Positions 16,709 through 25,340 are shown, counted from the first letter of the stretch. The stretch is 64,000 nucleotides of DNA from Afipia felis ATCC 53690 (GCF_000314735.2 NZ_KB375270.1:1488001-1552000), one strand, 5' to 3'. Program-made: numbers and translations. Notes: generated by a model from the sequence alone, not told the origin.

Positions 16709-17203
16709 TTAGGGACGAACGATAGTATAGCTCTTTTCCGCAAGCGACAGCAGGAACGGCACACCTGCCGGAACCTCCTTCGCCTTGGGATTCATCTCCG
16801 GCCGTTTTCCGGTTTTGCGCTCGATCGTCTCGAGCGTGTAATCGCAGATATTGAACGTTACGCCCTGCGCGATGAGGCTGTCGACCTGTTGCCGCCGCGG
16901 GCTGTCGGCCTTCAGCAGATCGATGCCGGGACCAAACGCAACGACCTGGACATCGATCGAGTCCGGCCCGTAGACGGTCAGCAGCTTGTTAGCGATGCTG
17001 ACGATCAGCCCTTCCTTCACCGGATCATTGTCCGACAATTGCAGGGCGATGTGATGTTCGATGAACGGTCGCGCTGCCGCCTTTGCGGCGAGCGCTTCGA
17101 CGTCTTTGGCATCCTGCGCATAAGCGGACCCTGCTCCAGCCACGACCGATACACCCCAGACAAGGGCGGCCGCGATCAGAACAAGTCCGCTTCGCTTCAT
17201 CAT
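16709..17203 (-). CDS. Periplasmic DsrE-family protein (second paralogue)
   Basis: A 164-residue exported DsrE-like protein with a signal peptide ending near SAYAQ. The core (IALQLSDNDPVKEG, VQVVAFGPGIDLL) parallels the neighbouring paralogue, and it too has one cysteine, in VTFNICDYT. Its start overlaps the soxB stop by 4 bases, so translation is coupled to SoxB. The pair may form a heterodimer that handles persulfide intermediates; this is inference from context. Confidence 0.82.
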   Translation of the reverse strand: MMKRSGLVLIAAALVWGVSVVAGAGSAYAQDAKDVEALAAKAAARPFIEHHIALQLSDNDPVKEGLIVSIANKLLTVYGPDSIDVQVVAFGPGIDLLKADSPRRQQVDSLIAQGVTFNICDYTLETIERKTGKRPEMNPKAKEVPAGVPFLLSLAEKSYTIVRP

Positions 17204-18945
17204 GCGTGGCCTGCGTACCCCGGATTGTCGTCGACACCCGTGATCGCAACCTGAGAGCCGGTCGATTTCGGCTTTGCTTTTCCGTCGCGCAGATAGCTTG
17301 CGACGGTCTCCCAGACCGGTGCGCCCTTCTGCTCGTTGAGCGACGCCCAGCCTGCAACCTTGTAGGACTTGGCCGGATCAAGCGCCGCGCCGTCGAATTT
17401 CATCTCGGAAATCCGATTGCCCGAAGATTCGTTCGGCGCACAATGATACGACATACCGCCGGTGCGAACCATATCGCCACCCTGCTGATAGTACGGATCG
17501 AGGTTGAACAGGTTGTCGCAGATATCCTCCAGAATGGCCTTGATCTGCTCGCCGGTCATCGGCTGCACGTAGACCTCCGGGTAGGTTATCGCGGTCTGCG
17601 ACATGATATCGCCCATCGTGATCGCCTGACCGCTCAGCACCGTGGTACCCCAACGGAAGCCGGGCGACAGCGCGATCTCCGCATCGAGCTGCTGACGCAG
17701 GGCGTCGCAGATCATCTCGTCCATCGTACCGTTGAAATTGCCGCGGCGATACAAAAGCCGGTCGGCATTACCGACCTTCTCGTCCAGCATCTTGGCATGA
17801 GGTGCGCGCAGTTTGTCCACTAGCGCAGCCATCTCAGCATCGGCCTTCAACTCATTCGTGAATACCGGCAACAACCGATAGTTCACATTCTTGACGGAGC
17901 CCTTGCCGAGCTCGAGATCAAGCACGCCGAGATATTTGCCGTTCGAACCCGCATTGGTCACGAGCGTCTTGCCGCCCGCGTTGGCGATGCTGATGGGCTG
18001 CGGCACAGCGTCATGCGTATGGCCGCCGAGAATGACGTCAATGCCGCTGACACGGCTCGCCAGCTTGAGATCGACATCCATGCCGTTGTGCGACAGAAGC
18101 ACTACCGCATCGACCTTCTCGTCGTTGCGCAGGCGATTGACGACCTTCTGCATCTCGTCGTCACGAATGCCAAACGTCCAGTCCGGCGTGAAGCGTTTCG
18201 GATGCGCGATTGGAACGTAAGGGAAAGCCTGGCCGATGATACCGATCCGGTAATCGCCCATCTTCTTGATGATGTAGGGCTTGAACACCCGGCCGGTGTC
18301 GCGGTCGAACGCCTCGGCGTCGTTGAAAGCCGCCTCTTCCGTCAGGAAGACGTTCTGGGCGATGAACTCGCCTTTGAAGTCAGCGAGGTTCTTGCGAAGC
18401 GTCTTCTCGCCATAGGTGAATTCAAAGTGGCCGGTCATCGCGTCGATGCCGAGCAGGTTCGCGGCCTGCACCATGTCCGCACCGCTCGTGAGCTTGGCAA
18501 TGCCGCTGCCCTGCCACAGATCGCCGCCGTCGAGCAGAATGGAATGGTCATCCGGCACGGCACTGCGCAGCATCTTCACCAGCGTCCGCAGATGCGCGAA
18601 CCCGCCCATCTTGCCGTAACGCTGCGCCGCCGTCTCGAAATCGAGGAACGTGAAGGCATAGGCCTCCGGCGTGCCCGGCTTCATTCCGAACTTCTGCAGG
18701 AAGTGCTCGCCGACCAGATGCGGCGGATTCCCCTTCATCGAACCGACGCCGATGTTGACGCTCGGCTCGCGGAAGAACACCGGGCTCAACTGCGCGTGCG
18801 TGTCCGTCATGTGAAGGACGCGCGCATTGCCTGTCGGCTTGAAGTCATAGAGCGACGAACCAGCCGCGCGGCCGGCACGCGGCAGCGACAGGACAGCCGG
18901 CATCGCCACCGCAAGTTTCAGAAGTTCTCGTCGGTGGATCGGCAT
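17200..18945 (-). CDS. soxB: Thiosulfohydrolase SoxB
   Basis: The periplasmic dimanganese SoxB, 581 residues, hydrolyses sulfate from the SoxYZ-bound thiosulfonate. A Tat-like signal is present (HRRELLKLAVAMPAVLSLPRAG). Metallophosphoesterase motifs are clear: HMTDTHAQL, LDGGDLWQGSG, LLSHNGMD and LGGHTHDAVP. The 5'-nucleotidase C-terminal domain follows. A TTG 15 bases upstream is in frame, but the ATG behind AGAG is preferred. It is part of the soxCDXYZAK-B operon. Confidence 0.96.
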   Translation of the reverse strand: MPIHRRELLKLAVAMPAVLSLPRAGRAAGSSLYDFKPTGNARVLHMTDTHAQLSPVFFREPSVNIGVGSMKGNPPHLVGEHFLQKFGMKPGTPEAYAFTFLDFETAAQRYGKMGGFAHLRTLVKMLRSAVPDDHSILLDGGDLWQGSGIAKLTSGADMVQAANLLGIDAMTGHFEFTYGEKTLRKNLADFKGEFIAQNVFLTEEAAFNDAEAFDRDTGRVFKPYIIKKMGDYRIGIIGQAFPYVPIAHPKRFTPDWTFGIRDDEMQKVVNRLRNDEKVDAVVLLSHNGMDVDLKLASRVSGIDVILGGHTHDAVPQPISIANAGGKTLVTNAGSNGKYLGVLDLELGKGSVKNVNYRLLPVFTNELKADAEMAALVDKLRAPHAKMLDEKVGNADRLLYRRGNFNGTMDEMICDALRQQLDAEIALSPGFRWGTTVLSGQAITMGDIMSQTAITYPEVYVQPMTGEQIKAILEDICDNLFNLDPYYQQGGDMVRTGGMSYHCAPNESSGNRISEMKFDGAALDPAKSYKVAGWASLNEQKGAPVWETVASYLRDGKAKPKSTGSQVAITGVDDNPGYAGHA

Positions 18946-18966
18946 TTTCACTCTCAACAAGCTTGG

Positions 18967-19278
18967 TTAGCGGATGACGGCGTCCGGCCAGAGCTTCACC
19001 TCGCGCTCGGTCTGCGCGATAGATGCATTCGCCAGTGCCTCGGCTTTTTTCGCCAAAGCGGTCGCGGAATCGAAGTTGCCTTCGTCCGCGGCCTTCTTGG
19101 CGCCCTTCAGGGCGGCAACGGTCGTGGTCCACTGATTTCTCAGTTCGCCCGCCTTCTTGTTGGCCGCCTCGGCCTTTTCATAAGCCGCCTTGAACGTGTC
19201 GGCGGTTTCCGCAGCGTGCGCGGAGGTCAGCGCCATCAGAACGGCCGCGCCCGCGATAATCGATGTCATGATCCGCAT
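18967..19278 (-). CDS. soxK: SoxXA-binding protein SoxK
   Basis: A 103-residue protein with a signal peptide (to HAAE). The rest is Ala/Lys/Glu-rich and helical, lies between soxA and soxB, and ends LWPDAVIR. Size, location and composition match the SoxXA-binding subunit (SoxK/SAXB) that raises the thiosulfate activity of SoxXA in some bacteria. The ATG has GGAG 6 bases upstream. Confidence 0.75.
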   Translation of the reverse strand: MRIMTSIIAGAAVLMALTSAHAAETADTFKAAYEKAEAANKKAGELRNQWTTTVAALKGAKKAADEGNFDSATALAKKAEALANASIAQTEREVKLWPDAVIR

Positions 19279-19287
19279 GGTCATCTC

Positions 19288-20139
19288 CTACGGCCGCGCG
19301 CCCGGACCCGTGATCGGGATCCCGTTGGCCATGTACGACAGATAATACTCGACGTTGCGGTATTCGGGGTCCTGCGGCTTCAGCGGCACACCACGCACCT
19401 GGCTGTTGCAGGTCGTGAAGCGGCGGCTGGTCGTGCCCATCCCGCCCCATTCGGAGCGATAGATCGGCATCGCGTTGAGGATGCCCAGCGCAGGCGCGAG
19501 GACTTCGGCCCGGATGTGCTCGCCCGGCGCCTGAACGTGGCAGCTCGCGCAGGAGAAATTGAACTGCCCGCGACGCTGATAGAAATACTGCTTACCCTTT
19601 TCGTAAGCTTCCAGCGCCTTCGGATTGTCCTTCGGAATCTTGATGTCGAACGGCTTGCCGCGCGATGTGTAGGCCATATAGGCCGTCACCGCCGCCATGT
19701 CGTCCTTCATGTAATTGTAGGGTTGCTCGCCGTTCTTCTCGAGGCATTGATTGACGGCGACTTCAAGCGTGACGACCTGATTGGTCTTGTCGTCGAAGTA
19801 AGGATAGTTCTGACGAACACCAATGCCCTTGTTCTCGAAACAATCGGCAAACGTCTTGCCGTTCTTGAAGGGCTTCTCGAACAGCTCCTTGCCCTTGTCG
19901 AGCGCGAAATCGTAGGGCGGGAAGACTTCCTTCTCGATCCACTGCTTCCGCAATCCCTCATTCATCGAATAGGGACCGTTGGCAAAATCATTGAGTTCAA
20001 CCTTCGGAAACTTGTCCGTAAAGAATTTCCGGAAGGCCTGAAAATCCTTCTCCGGCGACGATGTCGTCACTTCGGCCCGCACCATGTGCGGACCTGCGAG
20101 TGTCGCCAACGCTACCAACAATGCGAGCCCACGCATCAT
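19288..20139 (-). CDS. soxA: Sulfur oxidation c-type cytochrome SoxA
   Basis: The catalytic subunit of SoxXA, 283 residues, couples thiosulfate to the SoxY carrier cysteine. It has a signal peptide, one c-heme site (CASCH) and the active-site ligand cysteine in TTCNSQVRG. The N-terminal domain keeps a Cys in ADCFENKG but no heme motif there, so this is the mono-heme type. AGGAGGGG precedes the first ATG of an ATGATG pair. Confidence 0.95.
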   Translation of the reverse strand: MMRGLALLVALATLAGPHMVRAEVTTSSPEKDFQAFRKFFTDKFPKVELNDFANGPYSMNEGLRKQWIEKEVFPPYDFALDKGKELFEKPFKNGKTFADCFENKGIGVRQNYPYFDDKTNQVVTLEVAVNQCLEKNGEQPYNYMKDDMAAVTAYMAYTSRGKPFDIKIPKDNPKALEAYEKGKQYFYQRRGQFNFSCASCHVQAPGEHIRAEVLAPALGILNAMPIYRSEWGGMGTTSRRFTTCNSQVRGVPLKPQDPEYRNVEYYLSYMANGIPITGPGARP

Positions 20140-20165
20140 TCCAACCCCTCCTGCCGGTTCGACCC

Positions 20166-20477
20166 TCACATAATCTTGGCGGTCGTGGTGTCCGTAGCAC
20201 CTTTATTGTCAACCCAGGTGATCTTCAGGTCGTCGCCCTTCTTGCCGCCTTTGAAGGCGAACTTGACGAACGGATCCTTGGAGACGGCCGGGCCCCACAG
20301 CGCGGTGAAAACCGTCTTGCCGCCGGTCTCGAACTGAACCGTCTCGATGTGATGAGCCGGGATGAGTTCGCCCTTGGAATCCTTGACGAAACCGGAGTCC
20401 ATCGGGTGCTGCACCAGCGCCTGAACTTCGGTGGTGTCGGCGCCAGCGATGGCGCGTACGCGAATAGTCGATGCCAT
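20166..20477 (-). CDS. soxZ: Sulfur carrier complex subunit SoxZ
   Basis: The 103-residue partner of SoxY. Family sequence is evident: TTEVQALVQHPMDSG, IPAHHIETVQFE, and a VKFAFKGGKKGDD segment. It has no signal peptide and is exported with SoxY. It lies 14 bases after soxY with a GAGGAAA ribosome site. Confidence 0.95.
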   Translation of the reverse strand: MASTIRVRAIAGADTTEVQALVQHPMDSGFVKDSKGELIPAHHIETVQFETGGKTVFTALWGPAVSKDPFVKFAFKGGKKGDDLKITWVDNKGATDTTTAKIM

Positions 20478-20491
20478 GATCTATTTCCTCC

Positions 20492-20989
20492 TCAGCCGCC
20501 GCAGCCGCCGACAGTGACCTTCACTTCCTTGGTCGCGCTGTAGAGCTTGCCATCCGCCTCGACGATGGCGACGACCTTGCTGGTCTTGGCCATCTTCAGG
20601 CGGTTGGACACCGACGGCAGCGTACCTTCAGGAATCTTATACGACGCAGCGAGCGCATAAGGATTCTCAAGCACCAGCACCGAAATCGCCGTTACCTTCG
20701 GCAACGTCGAACTGACGCTGATCGGCACGACAGCGCCGTTCTCGGCGATCTCAGGCGCATCGAGCTTGACCTTGTCGGACGCTTCGGCCGACTTGCCATA
20801 CAGCGCCTTGAGAGCGTCGGCTTCGTTCTTCTGCTTGAAGGCATCGGCCGGCCAGCCCGCGGCATCGGCCGCGAACGCCGCGACCGAGCGCATGACGTTG
20901 AGGCTCGCGCCGAACACCGTCGCAAGCGCGGCTCCCTTCAACAGACTTCTGCGCGACGTGCGCAGGTCGGGAAGTTTTGCGATAAACAT
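20492..20989 (-). CDS. soxY: Sulfur carrier protein SoxY
   Basis: The 165-residue SoxY carries sulfur intermediates on the Cys of its C-terminal GGCGG tail, which is present as the last residues. A twin-arginine signal (TSRRSLLKGAALATVFG) drives export of the SoxYZ complex. A strong GGAGGAAA ribosome site precedes the ATG. It is directly followed by soxZ. Confidence 0.96.
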   Translation of the reverse strand: MFIAKLPDLRTSRRSLLKGAALATVFGASLNVMRSVAAFAADAAGWPADAFKQKNEADALKALYGKSAEASDKVKLDAPEIAENGAVVPISVSSTLPKVTAISVLVLENPYALAASYKIPEGTLPSVSNRLKMAKTSKVVAIVEADGKLYSATKEVKVTVGGCGG

Positions 20990-21009
20990 TCGATTTCCTC
21001 CGGTTTTTC

Positions 21010-21363
21010 TTAGAGCTGATAGAGAAAGTCGACGATCGCCGAGATTTCTTTATCAGTCAGAATAAGGTTGCGGCCGAAAGGCGGCATGACTGTCTGTGGA
21101 TTGCGCGCGGACTCGTCTTCGATGATCGCGGTCAATTCCTTGCGGTTCGGGAAGCGCGCTTTCATGTCGCTGAGCTCCGGACCGATGGAGCCCGGAAAAT
21201 CGCCGCCCTTGAACTCGTGGCAAGTAATGCAATTGCCCTTGCTGCGATCGAGCGCCAGCGCCTTGCCATCGAGCGGCGCCGTCGGTTGGGCGAAAGCCGC
21301 AACAGGCGCAGACAGCACAATCAGGGTTGCTGCAGTTGCGAGATGAAGACGATTAAAATGCAT
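21010..21363 (-). CDS. soxX: Sulfur oxidation c-type cytochrome SoxX
   Basis: A 117-residue mono-heme cytochrome with a signal peptide (to AAFAQ), heme site CITCH and a distal methionine in TVMPPFGRN. It is the electron-transfer partner of SoxA. It lies between soxD and soxY, so soxX and soxA are split by soxYZ here. Confidence 0.94.
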   Translation of the reverse strand: MHFNRLHLATAATLIVLSAPVAAFAQPTAPLDGKALALDRSKGNCITCHEFKGGDFPGSIGPELSDMKARFPNRKELTAIIEDESARNPQTVMPPFGRNLILTDKEISAIVDFLYQL

Positions 21364-21378
21364 CCTGCGCGCTCCAAA

Positions 21379-22059
21379 TTACTTCGGTTGCATATCATCG
21401 AGCGGACCGGTGGTCCGTGGCGTCAGGCTCTGTCCTTCAGCCGTCGAAACAATCTTCAGTGTTGATGGATCAACACACTTCGTCATGCAAGGCTTCATTG
21501 CCGTATCCGGGCGAGGATCCTGCCAACTAAAGCTATCATGGTTAGGCATTTTAACTTTTGGCAAGGAATCTTTGTCGGCGACAAAATCGGCCGGAACAAT
21601 ATTATTGAGATTCAGGACATAGGCCGTCAGCGCGTACACATCGTCTGCCGACAGGGTGCGCGGCGAAGTGAACGGCATAGCGCGATTGATGTAATCCCAA
21701 AGGGTGGGAGCGAACGGCCAGTAGCTGCCGACGGTCGGTTCAGGACGATCTGCAGTGAGCGTTCCGTTGCCGCCCGCGAGCTTGGGATAGCGCCCCTCAC
21801 CCTCGCCGAAGGTCCCGTGACAAACCGCGCACTGATCGGCGAAAACCTCGGCTCCGTGGTTCACGTCGCCCTTGCCGGGCGGCAATCCCTTGCCGTCCTC
21901 GCCGCGCGCGTCGATATCCCAGCCCTTGATCTGCTCGGGCGTCGCAGGCGTGCCGTAGCCGAACGGCTTGTGAGCTCCCGCCGCAATCGCGGGCACAGCG
22001 TTTGCCGCCAGCAAAGCGGCCGCGAACATCACAGGACGCACGTTAGCCAAGCTGGACAT
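21379..22059 (-). CDS. soxD: Sulfur dehydrogenase cytochrome subunit SoxD (mono-heme)
   Basis: The cytochrome partner of SoxC, 226 residues, with a signal peptide (to AIAAG) and one heme motif (CAVCH). Typical Paracoccus SoxD is larger and di-heme; here there is only CMTKC near the C-terminus and no second CxxCH. The start overlaps the soxC 3' end by 17 bases, with GGGAG upstream. SoxCD removes six electrons from the SoxY-bound sulfane. Confidence 0.9.
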   Translation of the reverse strand: MSSLANVRPVMFAAALLAANAVPAIAAGAHKPFGYGTPATPEQIKGWDIDARGEDGKGLPPGKGDVNHGAEVFADQCAVCHGTFGEGEGRYPKLAGGNGTLTADRPEPTVGSYWPFAPTLWDYINRAMPFTSPRTLSADDVYALTAYVLNLNNIVPADFVADKDSLPKVKMPNHDSFSWQDPRPDTAMKPCMTKCVDPSTLKIVSTAEGQSLTPRTTGPLDDMQPK

Positions 22060-23347
22060 CGTAAACGCTCCCATCGGGCTTCACCTGCCAGGTCTGGATC
22101 GAGTTGTTGTGGTAGACGGAATTCGTGCCGCGAACCTTTCGCAGCGCAGCGAGCGTCGGCTGCACAAAGCCGGTTTCGTCGACCGCGCGCGATTCGAGGA
22201 AGGCGGGCTTGCCGTCCCAGCGCCACGGAAACGTAAAGCGCGTGAGCGCCTTCGAGAGCACCGGCTCCTTCAGCTCGGCCTGCTGCCAGTTCGCGCCACC
22301 ATCGGTGGAGACGTGAACTTCCTTGATCCTGCCGTTGCCGGTCCAGGCGAGACCGCGGATCTCGTAGAGACCCGGTCCGCTCAGCGGCACCTCCGGGCAC
22401 GGGAACGTAATCACCGACTTGGCGTCGATCAGCCAGGTGAAACCGCGCGATTTTCCGTCCGGCATCAGGTCGGTGTATTTCGAGGTTTCCTCGCGGGTGT
22501 ACCAGGGCTTGTCGCCCACCTTGATACGCCGCAACCACTTCACGCTGACATTGCCTTCCCAGCCGGGAACGATCAAACGCAGCGGATAACCCTGCTCCGG
22601 CCGCAGCGCTTCGCCGTTCTGCGCATAGACCACGAGACAGTCGTCGAGACATTTGTCGAGCGGCAGGCTTCGCGCCATGTGGGCGCCGTCCGCGCCCTCA
22701 ACGAGAATCCACTTCGCTTCCTTCTTCAGACCAACCTCTTCGAGCAGCGTTGAGAGCTTCACGCCAACCCATTCCGCGCAGCTCACCATGCCGTGCGTGA
22801 ACTGCAGCGAGTTGAGCTGCGCGCCGCGCCATTCCATGCCACCATTGGCAGGGCATTCAATGAAATGGATACGGGACGTCGACGGAAACCGCATGATGTC
22901 CTTCATCGTCAGGATCAGCGGGCGATCCACCAGCCCGTGAATCATCAAACGATGCTTGTCGGCTTCGACGTCGGGGCGACCCGCATGGTAGCGTTCGAAG
23001 AACAGGCCGTTGGGGGTGATGATGCCATGCAGGCTCTGCAGCGGCGAGAAACTGATCGAGGATTCGGTGCCGGCCGTGAGCCAGGGCACGTTGCGGCGGA
23101 TCACGCCGGCCTGCTCATCCGAGGGCTTGCCGTAGGGCCGATCGACAACGCCGGCCCCGATGGACTGCGACCATTCGTTCTCGGCCGGCGGCGCCGCGTC
23201 ATCCGCGCGCGCAGTCGAGCCATTGAGCAGGGCCGCGCCTGCGGCGGCTCCAGCCATTTTCAGCAAATGCCGCCTGGGGATCTGGACACGCTCCGACCCA
23301 GCAGCCAAGGACGCCTTACGGGCATCCTCCAATGAAGAGAAAGGCAC
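22043..23347 (-). CDS. soxC: Sulfur dehydrogenase molybdenum subunit SoxC
   Basis: A 434-residue sulfite-oxidase-family molybdoprotein that oxidises the sulfane sulfur on SoxY. The Tat signal (IPRRHLLKMAGAAAGAALL) is present, as are the Mo-pterin region (ECPANGGMEW, then MVSCAEWVG with the Mo-ligand Cys) and the dimerisation domain. A GTG start at 23347 is chosen because GGGAGGAG lies 5 bases upstream; the longer frame would begin with TTG and place that site inside the gene. It is first in the sox operon and divergent from the soxR-like gene. Confidence 0.95.
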   Translation of the reverse strand: MPFSSLEDARKASLAAGSERVQIPRRHLLKMAGAAAGAALLNGSTARADDAAPPAENEWSQSIGAGVVDRPYGKPSDEQAGVIRRNVPWLTAGTESSISFSPLQSLHGIITPNGLFFERYHAGRPDVEADKHRLMIHGLVDRPLILTMKDIMRFPSTSRIHFIECPANGGMEWRGAQLNSLQFTHGMVSCAEWVGVKLSTLLEEVGLKKEAKWILVEGADGAHMARSLPLDKCLDDCLVVYAQNGEALRPEQGYPLRLIVPGWEGNVSVKWLRRIKVGDKPWYTREETSKYTDLMPDGKSRGFTWLIDAKSVITFPCPEVPLSGPGLYEIRGLAWTGNGRIKEVHVSTDGGANWQQAELKEPVLSKALTRFTFPWRWDGKPAFLESRAVDETGFVQPTLAALRKVRGTNSVYHNNSIQTWQVKPDGSVYDVQLG

Positions 23348-23432
23348 CAGATCTCCTCCCTGTGCGGTCAACCATTTCTATGGGACCATTTATTTTGCTT
23401 ATCGTTGGGAAAGCGAATATCATCCGATCCTA

Positions 23433-23450
23433 ATTTAGTCAACGCTAAAT
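23433..23450. promoter_or_regulatory. Candidate SoxR operator
   Basis: An inverted repeat ATTTAG-N6-CTAAAT sits in the 172-base spacer between divergent soxC and the ArsR-type regulator gene. ArsR-family repressors bind such AT-rich dyads. It is close enough to serve both promoters. Assignment is from position and symmetry only. Confidence 0.45.
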
Positions 23451-23519
23451 CAATCGATTGGCGTTCTGCCCACAAAATTGATATGATGAATCACAGAAAA
23501 ATTTTCAGGACCGATTTCG

Positions 23520-23867
23520 ATGACTACGGCTCTCGCTGCGAAGACGCGCGCGACTAAGTTACGTCCCGATCAAATATTGGAACAGCAGGCGCGCGAGGTC
23601 TCCCGACTCCTGAGCGTGCTTGCGAACGAAAATCGCCTGCTGATCGTTTGCTATCTCATGATGCGAAACGAAATGAAGGTCGGCGAGTTGGTCGACGCAT
23701 TGCATCTCAGCCAATCGGCACTCTCCCAGCATCTTACCAAGCTGCGCGAAGAAGGACTTGTCGAATTCCGGCGCGAGTCGCAAACGCTCTACTACAAAAT
23801 CGCCGATGAGCGCGTGACCAAGCTCGTCAAGGTTCTCAAGAAGCTGTACTGCGACGACGCCATATGA
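23520..23867 (+). CDS. soxR: ArsR-family sulfur-responsive repressor (SoxR/SqrR/BigR-like)
   Basis: A 115-residue winged-helix regulator: LSVLANENRLLIVCYLM, then the recognition helix LSQSALSQHLTKLREEG and the wing. It has exactly two cysteines, Cys44 and Cys111. Their spacing of 67 matches the persulfide-sensing SqrR/BigR pair (about 41 and 107). It is divergent from soxC and overlaps the next gene by 4 bases. It likely represses the sox genes until sulfane sulfur forms a disulfide or tetrasulfide between the cysteines. Confidence 0.88.
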   Translation: MTTALAAKTRATKLRPDQILEQQAREVSRLLSVLANENRLLIVCYLMMRNEMKVGELVDALHLSQSALSQHLTKLREEGLVEFRRESQTLYYKIADERVTKLVKVLKKLYCDDAI

Positions 23868-24862
23868 AGAATTTGCTGCGCGTAACCGTACTGGCGTGGG
23901 CGATGTTGCCCGCCGCCCTGCTCGCTCAAAGCAAGACGCCGGATTACGCGCCGCTCGACCGGCCCATTACGGTGGATCAGGTTCCCGGCAAGGATATTTT
24001 CTACAGCATCGGCAGCCCCGGCATTCCGGGCAAGGCCAACGAGGGCAACACCTCCAACGCCGGCTATGTTGTAACGCCGGAAGGCGTCGTCGTATTCGAC
24101 GCACTCGGCACGCCCTCGCTCGGCTGGGCGCTGCTGCAGGACATCCGCAAGCGGACCGATAAGGACATCCGCTACATGGTGGTCAGCCACTATCACGCCG
24201 ACCATATCTACGGCCTGCAGGCGTTTCGCGATCACAGCCGCGCCATCATCATCGCGCAAGAAAATTCAGCCGATTATACCGAGAACAGGGAAACCGCCGA
24301 CGAGCGCGCGGACGAACGGCTCGATCAACGTCGCGACGCACTTGCCCCGTGGGTCGACGAGCACACGCGGATTATCCCGCCCGATATCATCTTCGACGAC
24401 AGGCTCACGATTTCGCTTGGCGGCAAGCATTTCTCGCTGATTTTCGCGGGGCCCGCGCATTCCAAGAGCGACATCATGATGATGGTCGAGCCCGACGGCG
24501 TGCTGTTCGCGGGCGACATCGTTCAGAACGGCCGCATTCCGTTCATGAACAGCGACGACGTCAGCACCGCGCACTGGCTCAAGGCGCTGGACGATGTGCG
24601 CACGCTCAATCCCAAATATATCATCCCGGGGCACGGCAAGCCGTCCGAGGCTGCGCAGGAAGCTATTGCGTTCACCCGCGATTACATCCTGTATGTGCGC
24701 AAGGCGATGAGCGAGGCGGTTGCGAACTGGGTCGATTTCGACACCGCCTACAATTCGACGGACTGGTCCAAGTACAAAGGCTACCCGGCGTTCGAAAGCA
24801 ACAACCGGGGCAACGCGTATCGCATTTTCCTGGAGCTTGAATCGTCTCAGTTCAAGAAATAG
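23864..24862 (+). CDS. soxH: SoxH-like metallo-beta-lactamase-fold hydrolase
   Basis: A 332-residue exported protein with a signal peptide (to about residue 22, ALLAQ). Zinc motifs are complete: SHYHADHIYG, GPAHSKSD and IPGHGKPS, with LFAGDIVQNG. It matches SoxH-type proteins encoded with sox genes, whose exact role is unproven. It is translationally coupled to the soxR-like gene and followed by a second soxZ. Confidence 0.88.
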   Translation: MKNLLRVTVLAWAMLPAALLAQSKTPDYAPLDRPITVDQVPGKDIFYSIGSPGIPGKANEGNTSNAGYVVTPEGVVVFDALGTPSLGWALLQDIRKRTDKDIRYMVVSHYHADHIYGLQAFRDHSRAIIIAQENSADYTENRETADERADERLDQRRDALAPWVDEHTRIIPPDIIFDDRLTISLGGKHFSLIFAGPAHSKSDIMMMVEPDGVLFAGDIVQNGRIPFMNSDDVSTAHWLKALDDVRTLNPKYIIPGHGKPSEAAQEAIAFTRDYILYVRKAMSEAVANWVDFDTAYNSTDWSKYKGYPAFESNNRGNAYRIFLELESSQFKK

Positions 24863-24899
24863 GACGATTGCCTCCGAGAGTTCGAGCGAGAGGATATTG

Positions 24900-25217
24900 A
24901 TGACGTCGACTATCCGGATACAGGCCCATCTGATTGGCGATGTGACCGAGGTTCAGGCCTTGATCAAGCACCCGATGGATTCCGGATTCGCCAAGGACGC
25001 CGACAACAAACTCATTCCCGCGCACTACATCGAAACTCTCAGTTTCGAGCATAACGGCAAGGTCGTCTTCGCCGCGGACTGGGGACCAATGGTGGCGCGG
25101 CAGCCCTACGTCAAATTCTCCTTCAAGGGAGGCAAGGCGGGCGACGCTGTCACGGCGCGATGGACCGACAGCAACCGTGTCGTGGACAGCACGAAGACGA
25201 CGATCAGGATCGACTAG
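24900..25217 (+). CDS. soxZ: Second, stand-alone SoxZ-like protein
   Basis: A 105-residue SoxZ homologue (MTSTIRIQAHLIGDVTEVQA, HPMDSGFAKDAD, VKFSFKGGKAGDAV) clearly related to the SoxZ at 20166-20477. No SoxY gene is next to it. GAGAGG precedes the ATG; the open frame continues upstream only as an overlap with soxH. It has no signal peptide, so export would need a partner. It may share the one SoxY, or pair with SoxH or another carrier. Confidence 0.9.
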   Translation: MTSTIRIQAHLIGDVTEVQALIKHPMDSGFAKDADNKLIPAHYIETLSFEHNGKVVFAADWGPMVARQPYVKFSFKGGKAGDAVTARWTDSNRVVDSTKTTIRID

Positions 25218-25280
25218 ATTTTTGATCCATTCGCGGGTCATTCCGGGGCGCGAGCATCACGATCAAACCCACAAATAGAA

Positions 25281-25322
25281 TGGCTGGCAGCGCGGATGAA
25301 AGAAACCCACGTCTGCCAGCCA
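25281..25322. terminator. Terminator between the soxZ paralogue and cytochrome c gene
   Basis: A 10-base-pair stem (TGGCTGGCAG and its complement) has a 22-base loop, followed on the plus strand by CTTTTTAAAAATT. It lies between two convergent genes. Confidence 0.7.
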
Positions 25323-25340
25323 CTTTTTAAAAATTAAAAC

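Noticed and set aside
22043..23371. TTG start for SoxC eight codons upstream
   Set aside because: It would place the strong GGGAGGAG ribosome site inside the coding region; the GTG at 23347 is correctly spaced from it.
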